Shown here: in pieces, positions 50,537 through 59,339 of the stretch
How the letters are laid out: each line of letters opens with the position of its first letter
How positions within the stretch are numbered: the first letter of the stretch is position 1
From: Muribaculaceae bacterium
GTDB lineage: Bacteria > Bacteroidota > Bacteroidia > Bacteroidales > Muribaculaceae
Length of the DNA stretch: 64,000 nt
Direction of reading: 5' to 3'
Assembly (NCBI GenBank): GCA_017548365.1
Contig: JAFZAC010000016.1
Span: forward strand, 310,001-374,000
Notes under the pieces: generated by a model
What the model was told of the DNA's origin: nothing
Database searches by the model: none
Seen by the model: only the letters and a program-made list of their open reading frames with translations
Position numbers and translations under genes: made by a program

Positions 50537-51472
50537 TTAGAGTGCCAGGCGGAAACCTATGTCATCATCGCCAAAGCCTGTTGGAGCTTTGAAACGCTTA
50601 GAGATACGGCAATTCTTGGCAGGGCCATACCAACTACCACCACGCATAATTCTCTCACCGCCAGATTCTGGACCAGTGGGATTCGTCTGTGGGCCAGCAC
50701 TATAATCACCATACCAGTCATTGCACCATTCCCATACGTTACCACTCATGTCGTAGATGCCCAGTTCATTTGGTGCCTTGGTAGCTACAGCATGGGTTGC
50801 TCCTTCTGAGTTATCCACATACCAAGCAATATCAGCAACATTGTTGCTACCGGAATAAAGGTAGTTCTGGCTCTTATTGCCACCACGGGCTGCGAACTCC
50901 CACTCGGCCTCGGTAGGCAAGCGGAAAGTCTTTCCTGTCATTTCATTCAGTTTAGAAATAAAAGTCTGAATCATTTCCCAGTTTATATACTCAACTGGAT
51001 ATTGCAGATTTCCTCCGTGGCCGCTGTAGTTCCACCCCATCACAGCTTGCCACAGTTCCTGAGTAACCTCGGTTTGACCAATGGCAAACGAGCTAACAGT
51101 CACTTGGTGGCTTGGACCCTCGTCGGTATATGCATCGGGATCACCATCATAGGAACCCATCATGAAGGTTCCACCTTCAACGTCCACCATCACAAATGTC
51201 ACACCATTGACAGTGTATTCGGTTGTGGCACTTGGAAAGCCGTTGAGCAACACCTCATAAACCTCGGTGACATCTACAGCACCAACTACGCCATCGCGAT
51301 TCACATCTAGTGAAGTAACAGGGAATGTAGTGTCGTTGTTGAGCAGATAGTTGTAGATAGCTGTTATATCCACACTAGACACAACACCGTCTCCGTTCAC
51401 ATCCCATCGGTTTGCCGACATGGGCAATGAGAGCATTGCAATAGCCCCCAAAACGAGTAAAAATTTCTTCAT
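50537..51472 (-). CDS. Secreted dockerin-like/SUMF1-like protein
   Basis: The 311-residue product has a signal peptide (MKKFLLVLGAIAMLSLPMSA), two type I dockerin-like calcium loops (about 23-46, DVNGDGVVSSVDITAIYNYLL; about 54-76, DVNRDGVVGAVDVTEVYEVLL), then one FGE-sulfatase-fold domain (about 84-311; YTVNGVTFVMVDVEGGTFMMG, FRLPTEAEWEFAARGG, GIYDMSGNVWEWCNDWYG, ending GFRLAL). After RGGSW only the second of the two FGE cysteines is present (RGGSWYGPAKNCR). The dockerin part suggests docking to a cohesin-like partner, but no cohesin is seen in the window. Confidence 0.8.
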   Translation of the reverse strand: MKKFLLVLGAIAMLSLPMSANRWDVNGDGVVSSVDITAIYNYLLNNDTTFPVTSLDVNRDGVVGAVDVTEVYEVLLNGFPSATTEYTVNGVTFVMVDVEGGTFMMGSYDGDPDAYTDEGPSHQVTVSSFAIGQTEVTQELWQAVMGWNYSGHGGNLQYPVEYINWEMIQTFISKLNEMTGKTFRLPTEAEWEFAARGGNKSQNYLYSGSNNVADIAWYVDNSEGATHAVATKAPNELGIYDMSGNVWEWCNDWYGDYSAGPQTNPTGPESGGERIMRGGSWYGPAKNCRISKRFKAPTGFGDDDIGFRLAL

Positions 51473-51525
51473 TGTGTTAATTTTTTGTTATTTATTTTTC
51501 TATTTATCATGATATTTTGAAGTCA

Positions 51526-51556
51526 CAAAGATATTACAATTCAAGTAAACGGCAAA
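51526..51556 (-). promoter_or_regulatory. Promoter of the dockerin/SUMF1 gene at 50537
   Basis: TTTG (51556-51553), a 19-base gap, TATCTTTG (51533-51526) on the minus strand, matching the -33/-7 pattern. It lies in the gap after psuG, 54 bases before the ATG. Confidence 0.75.
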
Positions 51557-51565
51557 ATTTTTAAA

Positions 51566-52480
51566 TTATTTCTTGCTCATGCATGCAGCCGTACGGGCTG
51601 CCAAGCGAGCATTATTGAGCACGAGTTGGATGTTGGCATCCAAGCTGTTACCGCCTGTGATATCCTTGATTTCGGCAAGCAGGAACGGTGTAGTTGCCTT
51701 GCCTTTTATACCCAGTTCCACACTCTTGGCCACAGCTCGGTCAATGGCAGCGTTGATATAGTCAGGGTCGAGTGAATATTCCTCTGGAATGGGGTTGGTA
51801 ACGAGCATGCCCCCTGTGATACCCATCTCGAGCTTAGCGCGGAAGGCAGCTGCGAGTTCCTCGGGTGTGTCTATTCGATAGTCCACTTTGAAACCACTGC
51901 TACGAGTGTAGAAAGCAGGCAATTCCTCAGTACCATAGCCAATAACCGGCACTCCTTTAGTCTCAAGGTATTCCAAGGTGAGTCCTAAATCAAGAATTGA
52001 CTTCGCACCTGCACATATCACCATTACTGGAGTTTGAGCCAGCTCTTCAAGGTCGGCGCTGATATCCATTGTGGTCTCGGCGCCACGGTGCACTCCGCCA
52101 ATTCCGCCAGTGGCAAACACCTTGATTCCAGCCATTGCAGCGATTATCATAGTAGTGGTAACAGTTGTTGCACCATCCTCACCACGTGCTATTAGAACTG
52201 GCAGGTCACGGCGTGAGGCCTTAGTCACTGCTTGTCCTTTTTTGCCCAAATATTCAATCTCCTCGGGTGTGCATCCCGCCTTGAGCTTGCCGCCAATTAT
52301 GGCGATTGTCGCTGGCACAGCACCATTGTCACGTATTGTCTGCTCAACCTTCAATGCCGTTTCCACATTCTGCGGATAAGGCATACCATGCGAGATTATC
52401 GTCGACTCAAGCGCCACAACAGGTTCTCCTGCCTCAAGCGCGTCTTTAACTTCCTGTGAAATAGAGAGATATTTGTTCAT
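51566..52480 (-). CDS. psuG: Pseudouridine-5'-phosphate glycosidase
   Basis: Splits pseudouridine 5'-phosphate into uracil and ribose 5-phosphate. The 304-residue product matches the PsuG/YeiN family: ALESTIISHGMPYPQN, IIGGKLKAGCTPEEIEYL, VFATGGIGGVHRGAETTMDISADL, GYGTEELPAFYTRSSG and LLAEIKDITGG. Its start overlaps the stop of the PfkB kinase gene by 4 bases, giving the psuK-psuG pair for pseudouridine salvage, which fits breakdown of modified RNA. Confidence 0.93.
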   Translation of the reverse strand: MNKYLSISQEVKDALEAGEPVVALESTIISHGMPYPQNVETALKVEQTIRDNGAVPATIAIIGGKLKAGCTPEEIEYLGKKGQAVTKASRRDLPVLIARGEDGATTVTTTMIIAAMAGIKVFATGGIGGVHRGAETTMDISADLEELAQTPVMVICAGAKSILDLGLTLEYLETKGVPVIGYGTEELPAFYTRSSGFKVDYRIDTPEELAAAFRAKLEMGITGGMLVTNPIPEEYSLDPDYINAAIDRAVAKSVELGIKGKATTPFLLAEIKDITGGNSLDANIQLVLNNARLAARTAACMSKK

Positions 52481-53373
52481 ATATTACTTAATGTTAGTTG
52501 TTTAATTTCTAAATTTACCGCAGTGGGCGATTGAAGAGCAATAGATGCAGCTTTGATGCCCATCGCGCATGATTCTTCCATTGTAGCTCTTTGCAATTCA
52601 GCATGAACCACGGCTGCCATAAAGGCGTCGCCGGCACCTGTGGCGTTGACTACCTCTACCGTTTCCGATGGTAGAGAAACACTGTGCTCGCCATCGCTGC
52701 AATACACACCGCGCGCCCCCATTGTGATATATATGCGAGTCACTCCTTGCTGCACAAACCATTGCCCCACAGCCTCGACATTACCTCTAATGCCACTAAG
52801 CGACACAGCCTCGGCTTGATTAACCTTTACAATGAGCTGATTATCACGCCCTCGACCTAGCAACGAACGAATCTTCATTGCTTTGGCTGCCGATGTCGCA
52901 TCAATATATAAAGGAGCGGTACAGTGTTCCACAAGATACTTGAGAACCGCTTCTGTAAGATTACAGTCGGCAATAACAGCTTCGCTCGCATTGATGCTCT
53001 CGAAATGCATTTCTGCCATAGCGGGCGTGAGATGCGTCATGAGTTCCATGTCGGCAGCTCCAGCCTGCATCTCGCCGTTGTGGTCGTTAACGCAAATGAA
53101 GTAATTGCTACGCGCTCCAGCAACCTCAAGTATGGGATCAACAATCATACCCTGCCTTCGACAGTCGTCTCGAAGCGACAATGCGATGCCGTCATCGCCA
53201 AACACAGTGAAAAGTCTCACCTCATTGCCCAACAAACACAAATTGTGGGCTATATTGCGTCCTACACCGCCAAAGGCAATCTCCACGCGGCTGGGATTTG
53301 AGTCGCAAGGAACATACCGCCCAAGCGGACTGGCAGTGATATCTATATTAGCAGCACCTATTACTGTAATCAT
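52477..53373 (-). CDS. psuK: PfkB-family kinase, probable pseudouridine kinase
   Basis: The 298-residue product has the ribokinase/PfkB fold: N-terminal VIGAANIDITASPLGRYVPCDSNPSRVEIAFGGVGRNIA, and the C-terminal anion hole and catalytic Asp motif NATGAGDAFMAAVVH. The overlap with psuG identifies the substrate as pseudouridine by context. The PfkB sequence alone would not. It starts 3 bases after the FAD-dependent oxidoreductase gene. Confidence 0.88.
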   Translation of the reverse strand: MITVIGAANIDITASPLGRYVPCDSNPSRVEIAFGGVGRNIAHNLCLLGNEVRLFTVFGDDGIALSLRDDCRRQGMIVDPILEVAGARSNYFICVNDHNGEMQAGAADMELMTHLTPAMAEMHFESINASEAVIADCNLTEAVLKYLVEHCTAPLYIDATSAAKAMKIRSLLGRGRDNQLIVKVNQAEAVSLSGIRGNVEAVGQWFVQQGVTRIYITMGARGVYCSDGEHSVSLPSETVEVVNATGAGDAFMAAVVHAELQRATMEESCAMGIKAASIALQSPTAVNLEIKQLTLSNI

Positions 53374-53376
53374 TCT

Positions 53377-54948
53377 TTATTTATGAAATTGTGCATTAAA
53401 TAAAGCCTCGGCGCAGCGTTCTCCGTCAATGGCGCTCGAAACAATGCCGCCAGCATAGCCAGCACCCTCGCCGCAAGGATAGAGACCTTTCACATCTATA
53501 TGATGCAGCTGCTCGCTGTCGCGGGTGATGCGCAACGGTGACGAGGTGCGAGTCTCCACACCTATAACTATTGCCTCATTGGTCAAGAAACCACGCGCCT
53601 GACGGTCAAAGAGTTTGAACCCCTTGGTCAATCTGTGTGAAATAAACTGAGGCAGCCACAGGTCAAGACGAGATGGCTGCAAACCAGCCGCATAGGACGA
53701 TGGCGGAATGAGTTTCGAAGCCTTTCCCTGAACAAAGTCGAGCATACGCTGAGCGCCGGCACATTGGCTATTGCCTGCCATCTGGTAGGCACGCTGTTCA
53801 AGAGCCTCTTGGAATCGCATCACGCGCAGCACACCATATTGATGGAAACGTTTGGGAACATCATCGGGACGCACCTCAACCACCATACCACTGTTGGCCC
53901 AATAAGAGCCGCGAGTGCTTGGCGACATACCATTCACCACAAGCTGTCCTGGGTCGCTCGCCGCAGGCACCACAATTCCACCTGGACACATGCAGAAGGA
54001 GTATACGCCACGGTCATTAACCTGAGTGACAAAGCTATATTCGGCTGCTGGCAGATAGTCGCCACGCCCCCCAGGCTTATGATATTGTATCTGGTCGATA
54101 AGGTGCTGTGGATGTTCAAGTCGCACTCCCACAGCTATGCCTTTCTCTTCCATGGAGATATTGGAATCAAAAAGCATTTCATAAACGTCGCGTGCCGAGT
54201 GGCCAGTCGCCAAAATCACTGGTCCGTTAAATACTTCACCAGTTGAACTTTTAACACCTGTAACCTCACGCTCATCACTGATAATCAATTCTGTAACGCG
54301 TGTGCCAAAGTGAACCTCCCCTCCATTGTCAAGTATGGTATTGCGTATGTTCTCGATTATTCCGGGCAATTTGTCACTCCCAATGTGAGGATGGGCATCA
54401 ATGAGGATATCCTCGCTTGCACCATGCTGATGGAATATGCCCAAAATGCGGTCTACCGAGCCACGTTTCTTACTGCGAGTATAGAGTTTGCCGTCACTAT
54501 AGGCACCTGCCCCACCCTCGCCAAAGCAGTAATTGCTGTCAGGGTCCACGATGCCTTGACGCGAGATGGCAGCCACGTCGAGACGACGTTCTTTCACGTT
54601 CTTGCCGCGCTCAAGCACAATAGGTTTCACGCCAAGTTCGATAAGACGCAAAGCAGCGAATAGTCCGCCAGGCCCAGCACCTACCACAATCGCTTGTTTG
54701 TCGCCTTTCACACGGCGATATTCGATGGGTGGCACCAAATGCTCATCGCCCATGGGCTCGTCAATATAGGCGCGCACCTTGAGATTCACCATCACGCGCT
54801 CCTTGCGAGCATCGATGGAGCGCCTTATGATGCGCACTCCGCGCAGCCTTCTCCGCATTATACCTTCCTGTTTGGCGACTAGTTCCTCAACTGCATCTAA
54901 AAAATGAGCTGTGCGTGGATCAACCCGCAACTGTATCTCTTTTATCAT
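53377..54948 (-). CDS. COG2509-type FAD-dependent oxidoreductase
   Basis: The 523-residue protein has a short N-terminal domain (MIKEIQLRVDPRTAHFLDAV onward to about 85), then the dinucleotide-binding motif AIVVGAGPGGLFAALRLIELGVKPIVLERG, and later NYCFGEGGAGAYSDGKLYTR, LATGHSARDVYEML and LYPCGEGAGYAGGIVSSAIDG near the FAD ribityl site. This family is widespread in anaerobes, but its substrate is not known. It is 3 bases ahead of psuK and 16 bases after the MarC gene, so it is co-transcribed with pseudouridine salvage genes. A functional link is possible but unproven. Confidence 0.88.
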   Translation of the reverse strand: MIKEIQLRVDPRTAHFLDAVEELVAKQEGIMRRRLRGVRIIRRSIDARKERVMVNLKVRAYIDEPMGDEHLVPPIEYRRVKGDKQAIVVGAGPGGLFAALRLIELGVKPIVLERGKNVKERRLDVAAISRQGIVDPDSNYCFGEGGAGAYSDGKLYTRSKKRGSVDRILGIFHQHGASEDILIDAHPHIGSDKLPGIIENIRNTILDNGGEVHFGTRVTELIISDEREVTGVKSSTGEVFNGPVILATGHSARDVYEMLFDSNISMEEKGIAVGVRLEHPQHLIDQIQYHKPGGRGDYLPAAEYSFVTQVNDRGVYSFCMCPGGIVVPAASDPGQLVVNGMSPSTRGSYWANSGMVVEVRPDDVPKRFHQYGVLRVMRFQEALEQRAYQMAGNSQCAGAQRMLDFVQGKASKLIPPSSYAAGLQPSRLDLWLPQFISHRLTKGFKLFDRQARGFLTNEAIVIGVETRTSSPLRITRDSEQLHHIDVKGLYPCGEGAGYAGGIVSSAIDGERCAEALFNAQFHK

Positions 54949-54964
54949 ATTAAGTAGTTATTTA

Positions 54965-55543
54965 TCAAAACAATTTTGCGAGGTTCTCGCTCATCATTTT
55001 CACCGACATGGCAAGCAATATAATACCAAAGAACTTGCGCAAGAAGAAGATTCCACCTTCACCCAAAAAGTTTTGTATTTTATCGGTCGCTTTGATAACG
55101 ACAAACACCCACACCATATTGATTGCCAACCCAATGAGGATATTGACATCGGCATACATCGCCTTGAGCGAAATCAATGTGGTCAACACTCCAGCGCCGG
55201 CAATGAGAGGGAACACCATGGGGACCAGTGTCGCTCCACCGCTAGGAGTGTTATTCTTGAAAATTTCAACATCGAGTATCATCTCAAGAGCCATCAGGAA
55301 CATCAGGAAACCACCAGCTGCTGCAAACGACTGAATGTTGCAGTTGAATATCTCTAGAATCCAGTAACCACCATAGTAGAACCCAATCATCACAATTGCC
55401 GAATAGAGTGTCGCTTTCCAGGCATTCACCTCACGCCCTTTGGAGCGCAAATCCATAATAATAGGCACCGAGCCCACTATATCGATAATACTGAGCAACA
55501 CCAGAGCCGAACTTAATATTTGTGTAAAATTTATTGTTCCCAT
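54965..55543 (-). CDS. MarC-family integral membrane protein
   Basis: The 192-residue protein has six hydrophobic segments and the MarC pattern: an N-terminal helix with LSIIDIVGSVPIIMDL, AAGGFLMFLMALEMIL and a late SGGATLVPMVFPLIAGAGVLTTLI. The family's function is uncertain despite its old link to multiple-antibiotic resistance. It is the first gene of a likely transcript with the FAD oxidoreductase, psuK and psuG. Confidence 0.87.
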   Translation of the reverse strand: MGTINFTQILSSALVLLSIIDIVGSVPIIMDLRSKGREVNAWKATLYSAIVMIGFYYGGYWILEIFNCNIQSFAAAGGFLMFLMALEMILDVEIFKNNTPSGGATLVPMVFPLIAGAGVLTTLISLKAMYADVNILIGLAINMVWVFVVIKATDKIQNFLGEGGIFFLRKFFGIILLAMSVKMMSENLAKLF

Positions 55544-55592
55544 ATTTTATTTATGCATAATTGTCAATGCTAAATCATTATATTATACCCTT

Positions 55593-57284
55593 TTATGCCA
55601 AGGCCAGTATTATTAGTTGCGCCGTTATCACGCGCAGGAACATCGTGAGCGGGTAAACGGTGCTATAGGCCACCGATGGAGCGTCGTTGCCTGCAGTCTT
55701 GTTGGCATAGGCAAGAGCGGGAGGATCGGTAGTGGCTCCAGCCACCATACCCATGATGGTGCAGTAGTTCAACTTAAACTTGCCACGGGCAATAAGGGTG
55801 ACAATAAGCAGTGGAATAAAGGTTATCATGAAACCATAAAGCACCCAACGCGCACCCTGAGCGTTGAACACCGTCTCGGCAAAGTTGCTACCTGCCGCTA
55901 TTCCAACACTTGCGAGGAATAGACAGATGCCCAATTCCCTCAGCATTAAGTTGCTGCTACTGCTGGCGTAGGTTATCAATTTCAATTTGTAACCATATCG
56001 TCCAAGCAGAATCGCCACGATGAGCGGTCCTCCAGCCAAACCAAGTTTCATGGGCACACTCATACCAGGCAACATAAATGGTATGCTACCAAGTAGGATA
56101 CCTAGGACAATTCCTAAAAACATCGTGAAAATATTGGGATGGTCGAGGGCCTTTATTGAATTGCCCATGCGTTTGGCTAGGCGGTTGATGTCGTTGATAT
56201 TGCCCACCACAGTGAGGCGGTCGCCCACTTGCAAGGCAAGGTTAGGACTAGCGAGCAAGTCAAGACCTGCACGGTGCACGCGCGTGACATTTAGTTTGAA
56301 GCCCATACGAAGTCGCAGCGAACCGAGTTTGCGCCCTGACAACTCACTCTTTGTCACTATAATGCGGCGAGCTGTGACAGGGTCGGGGTCCGCTTTCCAG
56401 TCCATCTCCTCATGAGGACCGAGCACTGCGTCAAACATCTCTTCATCCTGCTGGCTCATCACCACGAGAAGCAGGTCGCCTTCCTCTATAAAGGTCTCAC
56501 TCACGGGGATGTGAACGTGACCGTCGTTCTTGCGAATGCGCGAGATGACAAAGTTGTGGTCAATGATATTATGTAGATGCTGAATGGTTTTGCCTATTAT
56601 CAGTTTATTGGTAACCTTATATGTGACAAGGTGTGGTTGGAGCTGGGAATTGACGTTCTCGTCCTCTATCTCTTTGGCCTCCTTGTCAACGCCAATCTTA
56701 AAGATTGCCTTGAGTACTAGGAACGACAGGATAATGCCCACCACACCAAGAGGATAGGCTGCGGCATACCCCATCGACATCGACTCATTCATAGCGGTGG
56801 CGGCATCACCTTGGGTCTCGATAAGGGTCTGCTGGGCTGCACCTAGGCCGGGTGTGTTTGTGATGGCACCCGACAAAATTCCCACCATGTCGGTGATGCT
56901 CGTGTCGCCTACTCCAAAGTAAATGCCCAATGCAACAACTATATTAAGGAATATAATGGATATCGCCAGGCCATTAAGCAGCAAGCCACCATGCTTGAAA
57001 GATGAGAAAAACGAAGGGCCAACCTGAAGACCTATCGAGAAGATAAACAGGATAAGTCCAAACTCCTGAATGAACTTCAAGGTGTTCATATCAATCTGTA
57101 GCCCAAAATGCCCAGCAAAGATGCCCACAAAGAGCACAAATGTGGCACCGAGCGAGATACCCTTCACCTTTACCTTGCCCAAGAGTACTCCCAATGCAAT
57201 CACAATGGCGTAGATAAATATAGAATGTGCTACACTAGTACCCGTCAATATCTCTGTCAACCAATTCATTGAGTCAAACTTCAT
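55593..57284 (-). CDS. AspT/YidE-type putative transporter
   Basis: The 563-residue protein has an N-terminal membrane block (about 15-180), a central cytosolic part with two TrkA-C (RCK C) domains (about 205-380; HVHIPVSETFIEEGDLLLVV and LASPNLALQVGDRLTVVG), and a second membrane block (about 385-563). This is the aspartate:alanine exchanger family arrangement. The motifs GILSGAITNTPGLGAAQ and MGMVAGATTDPPALAYAN are the paired repeats of the membrane halves. The substrate is unknown. Met-6 is an alternative start. A TACCTTTG box lies 57 bases upstream. Confidence 0.88.
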   Translation of the reverse strand: MKFDSMNWLTEILTGTSVAHSIFIYAIVIALGVLLGKVKVKGISLGATFVLFVGIFAGHFGLQIDMNTLKFIQEFGLILFIFSIGLQVGPSFFSSFKHGGLLLNGLAISIIFLNIVVALGIYFGVGDTSITDMVGILSGAITNTPGLGAAQQTLIETQGDAATAMNESMSMGYAAAYPLGVVGIILSFLVLKAIFKIGVDKEAKEIEDENVNSQLQPHLVTYKVTNKLIIGKTIQHLHNIIDHNFVISRIRKNDGHVHIPVSETFIEEGDLLLVVMSQQDEEMFDAVLGPHEEMDWKADPDPVTARRIIVTKSELSGRKLGSLRLRMGFKLNVTRVHRAGLDLLASPNLALQVGDRLTVVGNINDINRLAKRMGNSIKALDHPNIFTMFLGIVLGILLGSIPFMLPGMSVPMKLGLAGGPLIVAILLGRYGYKLKLITYASSSSNLMLRELGICLFLASVGIAAGSNFAETVFNAQGARWVLYGFMITFIPLLIVTLIARGKFKLNYCTIMGMVAGATTDPPALAYANKTAGNDAPSVAYSTVYPLTMFLRVITAQLIILALA

Positions 57285-57341
57285 ATATTCTTATTTGCTA
57301 CCTATTTTAACAGGCAACGCAAGTAGTTTCTTTTCAAGCCA

Positions 57342-57349
57342 CAAAGGTA
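57342..57349 (-). promoter_or_regulatory. -7 promoter box of the AspT-type gene
   Basis: The minus strand reads TACCTTTG, a full match to TAnnTTTG. The expected -33 position falls in a period-7 array and shows no TTTG, as also seen at pnp. Confidence 0.5.
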
Positions 57350-57359
57350 CAAATAAATT

Positions 57360-57401
57360 AGTTATTAATTATTAGTTTTAAGATATTTGTTTTTAGTAGT
57401 C
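57360..57401. repeat. Period-7 array next to the AspT-type promoter
   Basis: Six heptamers: AGTTATT, AATTATT, AGTTTTA, AGATATT, TGTTTTT, AGTAGTC. It lies directly upstream of the -7 box, as in the pnp case. Confidence 0.5.
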
Positions 57402-57413
57402 GTTCAAATCAAC

Positions 57414-57446
57414 AAAAAAATGAGCGCCTCAACCGATGAGACGCTC
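57414..57446 (-). terminator. Terminator of the two-domain SUMF1-like gene
   Basis: GAGCGCCTCA (57422-57431) pairs with TGAGACGCTC (57437-57446), one mismatch, followed on the minus strand by seven T (A run 57414-57420), 28 bases after the stop. Confidence 0.8.
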
Positions 57447-57474
57447 TATTGTTCAATAATCAATTTTGCATAAA

Positions 57475-59145
57475 CTACATGGCTAGGCGAAAGCCCATAC
57501 CTATATTATCATCAGGGAAAAATTTGTCTCGGCTTGCCACTCGGCATTTATCATAATCATTCCAACCACCGCCACGGTTCACACGGTAAGTTCCAGAATT
57601 AGGCCCCGTGGGGTTGGTTAATGGCGAGCCACCATACCATGCAAACCAATCATTTACCCATTCAGCCACATTGCCACTCATGTCGTAGATGCCAAGTTCG
57701 TTGGGAACTTTTGTTGCAACATCATGAGTTTTTTCAGTGTTGCGCCTATTCCACGCCACTTCGTCTAGATCATCACTGCCAGCATACCTATAACCATGAG
57801 TTTGGTTTCCACCGCGAGCAGCATACTCCCACTCAGCTTCGGTGGGCAAGCGGAAAGTATATCCTGTCATTTGATTGAGCTTGTTGATAAACGATTTGCA
57901 ATCGTTCCAAGACACATATTCTACTGGGCATTGAGGATTATTGCCATAAGTAAAAGAAGGATGGTATGAGCCAGAAGCTTCATTACCATAGCCGCAGAAG
58001 TAACTCGGGTTGTTACCCATCAACGACACCCACAATTCCTGTGTCACCTCAACTTGACAAATACTGAAAGAGCTCAATGTCACACTATGAGGAGGAAGTT
58101 CCCAAGAGTAGGATTCATTTCCCACATATGTCCCTCCCATGGTAAATGTGCCACCTTTCACTTTAACCATCTTGAATGTCAGACCATTGACAGTAAATTC
58201 TTTATATGGCTTTTCTGGCACGAGCACAAGTCGCAAGCCAATTTCCTTGTCTTTATTGTCCACTCCCCAACCATCACGGCAAGTAACCTGACATTTGTCG
58301 GAACTAGCACTGTAGTATCCACCTCGCAAAACGCGGTCATATCCGCTCGTGGAGCCTGTGGGGTTGGTTTGTGGCTCGGTAGGATAGTTGCCTTTCCAAT
58401 CTTCACACCACTCCTCTACATTGCCACTCATGTCATAAAGACCAAGTTCGTTGGCGGCTTTGGTTCCTACCTGGTGAGTTTTGTTGCCACTATTGCCCTG
58501 ATACCATGCCACATTGCCAATGTTGTTACCGCCGGCATAGATGTAGCCTTTGCTTTTGTTGCCACCACGCGCTGCATATTCCCACTCGGCCTCAGTGGGC
58601 AGGCGGAACTCATAGCCGTCAATTGGCAGCATCCTGTTGAGCTTGGTAATAAACTGTTGACACTCCCTCCAGCTCACCTGTTCCACGGGCAGATTGGTGC
58701 CGCTATAATAGCTTGGTGTGCTGCCCATCACGGCAGTCCATAGTTCCTGTGTCACCTCGGTCTGACCAATGGCAAAACCACTCAAAGTAACCTGATGAGC
58801 TTGGTCGACAGAATAGCTGTTGCTGTTTCCCATCATGAACGTGCCTCCCTCGACATTAATCATCTTGAACGTCACACCGTTAACGGTATATTCAGTCTCT
58901 GCTGGTGTATCGTTGCCAAGCAGTATATTGTAGATTATGGTAATATCAACCGATGTGATATGTCCGTCTCCATCCACATCGCCATTGACAATGCTGCTTC
59001 CATCACCATTTAGCAGCAAGTTGTAAATAGCAGTGACATCAACACTAGTAACGTGGCCGTCACCGTTAACATCACCCTTTATGGCAGCATCTACAGCCAC
59101 ATTGAAAGCCACTAATGCTATAAGTGTTAATAATATCATTTTCAT
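57475..59145 (-). CDS. Secreted dockerin-like protein with two tandem SUMF1-like domains
   Basis: The 556-residue product has a signal peptide (MKMILLTLIALVAFNVAVDA), two dockerin-like calcium loops (about 24-47, DVNGDGHVTSVDVTAIYNLLL; about 54-78, DVDGDGHITSVDITIIYNILL), and two FGE-sulfatase-fold domains (about 83-310 and 316-556), each opening with the YTVNGVTFKM or FTVNGLTFKM motif and containing RLPTEAEWEYAARGG and YDMSGNV.EW. They end GLRLVL and GFRLAM. After RGG only one Cys per domain is found (DKCQV, DKCRV), so neither has the catalytic pair. The internal duplication looks recent in outline but the copies differ considerably. Confidence 0.82.
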   Translation of the reverse strand: MKMILLTLIALVAFNVAVDAAIKGDVNGDGHVTSVDVTAIYNLLLNGDGSSIVNGDVDGDGHITSVDITIIYNILLGNDTPAETEYTVNGVTFKMINVEGGTFMMGNSNSYSVDQAHQVTLSGFAIGQTEVTQELWTAVMGSTPSYYSGTNLPVEQVSWRECQQFITKLNRMLPIDGYEFRLPTEAEWEYAARGGNKSKGYIYAGGNNIGNVAWYQGNSGNKTHQVGTKAANELGLYDMSGNVEEWCEDWKGNYPTEPQTNPTGSTSGYDRVLRGGYYSASSDKCQVTCRDGWGVDNKDKEIGLRLVLVPEKPYKEFTVNGLTFKMVKVKGGTFTMGGTYVGNESYSWELPPHSVTLSSFSICQVEVTQELWVSLMGNNPSYFCGYGNEASGSYHPSFTYGNNPQCPVEYVSWNDCKSFINKLNQMTGYTFRLPTEAEWEYAARGGNQTHGYRYAGSDDLDEVAWNRRNTEKTHDVATKVPNELGIYDMSGNVAEWVNDWFAWYGGSPLTNPTGPNSGTYRVNRGGGWNDYDKCRVASRDKFFPDDNIGMGFRLAM

Positions 59146-59175
59146 AAATACATTTTGTTAATTATGTTTCTATTG

Positions 59176-59183
59176 CAAAGATA
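59176..59183 (-). promoter_or_regulatory. -7 promoter box of the two-domain SUMF1-like gene
   Basis: The minus strand reads TATCTTTG, 30 bases upstream of the ATG. The same octamer precedes the SUMF1-like genes at 5057 and 50537. Confidence 0.5.
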
Positions 59184-59260
59184 ATCATTTTTTTTAATAA
59201 CATACATTTTCTCACCTAAAAAAGTTGTTTTTGTGCATATTGCGTAAACTTATTGCCAAA

Positions 59261-59295
59261 AACTGATAACTGATAACTAAAAACTGAAAACTTTT
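59261..59295. repeat. Period-7 array upstream of argS
   Basis: Five heptamers: AACTGAT, AACTGAT, AACTAAA, AACTGAA, AACTTTT. It ends four bases before the argS -7 box. This is the clearest copy of the AACTGAT form. Confidence 0.7.
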
Positions 59296-59298
59296 TTG

Positions 59299-59306
59299 TA
59301 ATTTTG
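59299..59306 (+). promoter_or_regulatory. -7 promoter box of argS
   Basis: TAATTTTG, a full match to TAnnTTTG, 33 bases before the ATG. The -33 position lies in the period-7 array. Confidence 0.55.
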
Positions 59307-59339
59307 CAGTTTGGAAATCTAAAAAACACCTATAATATT

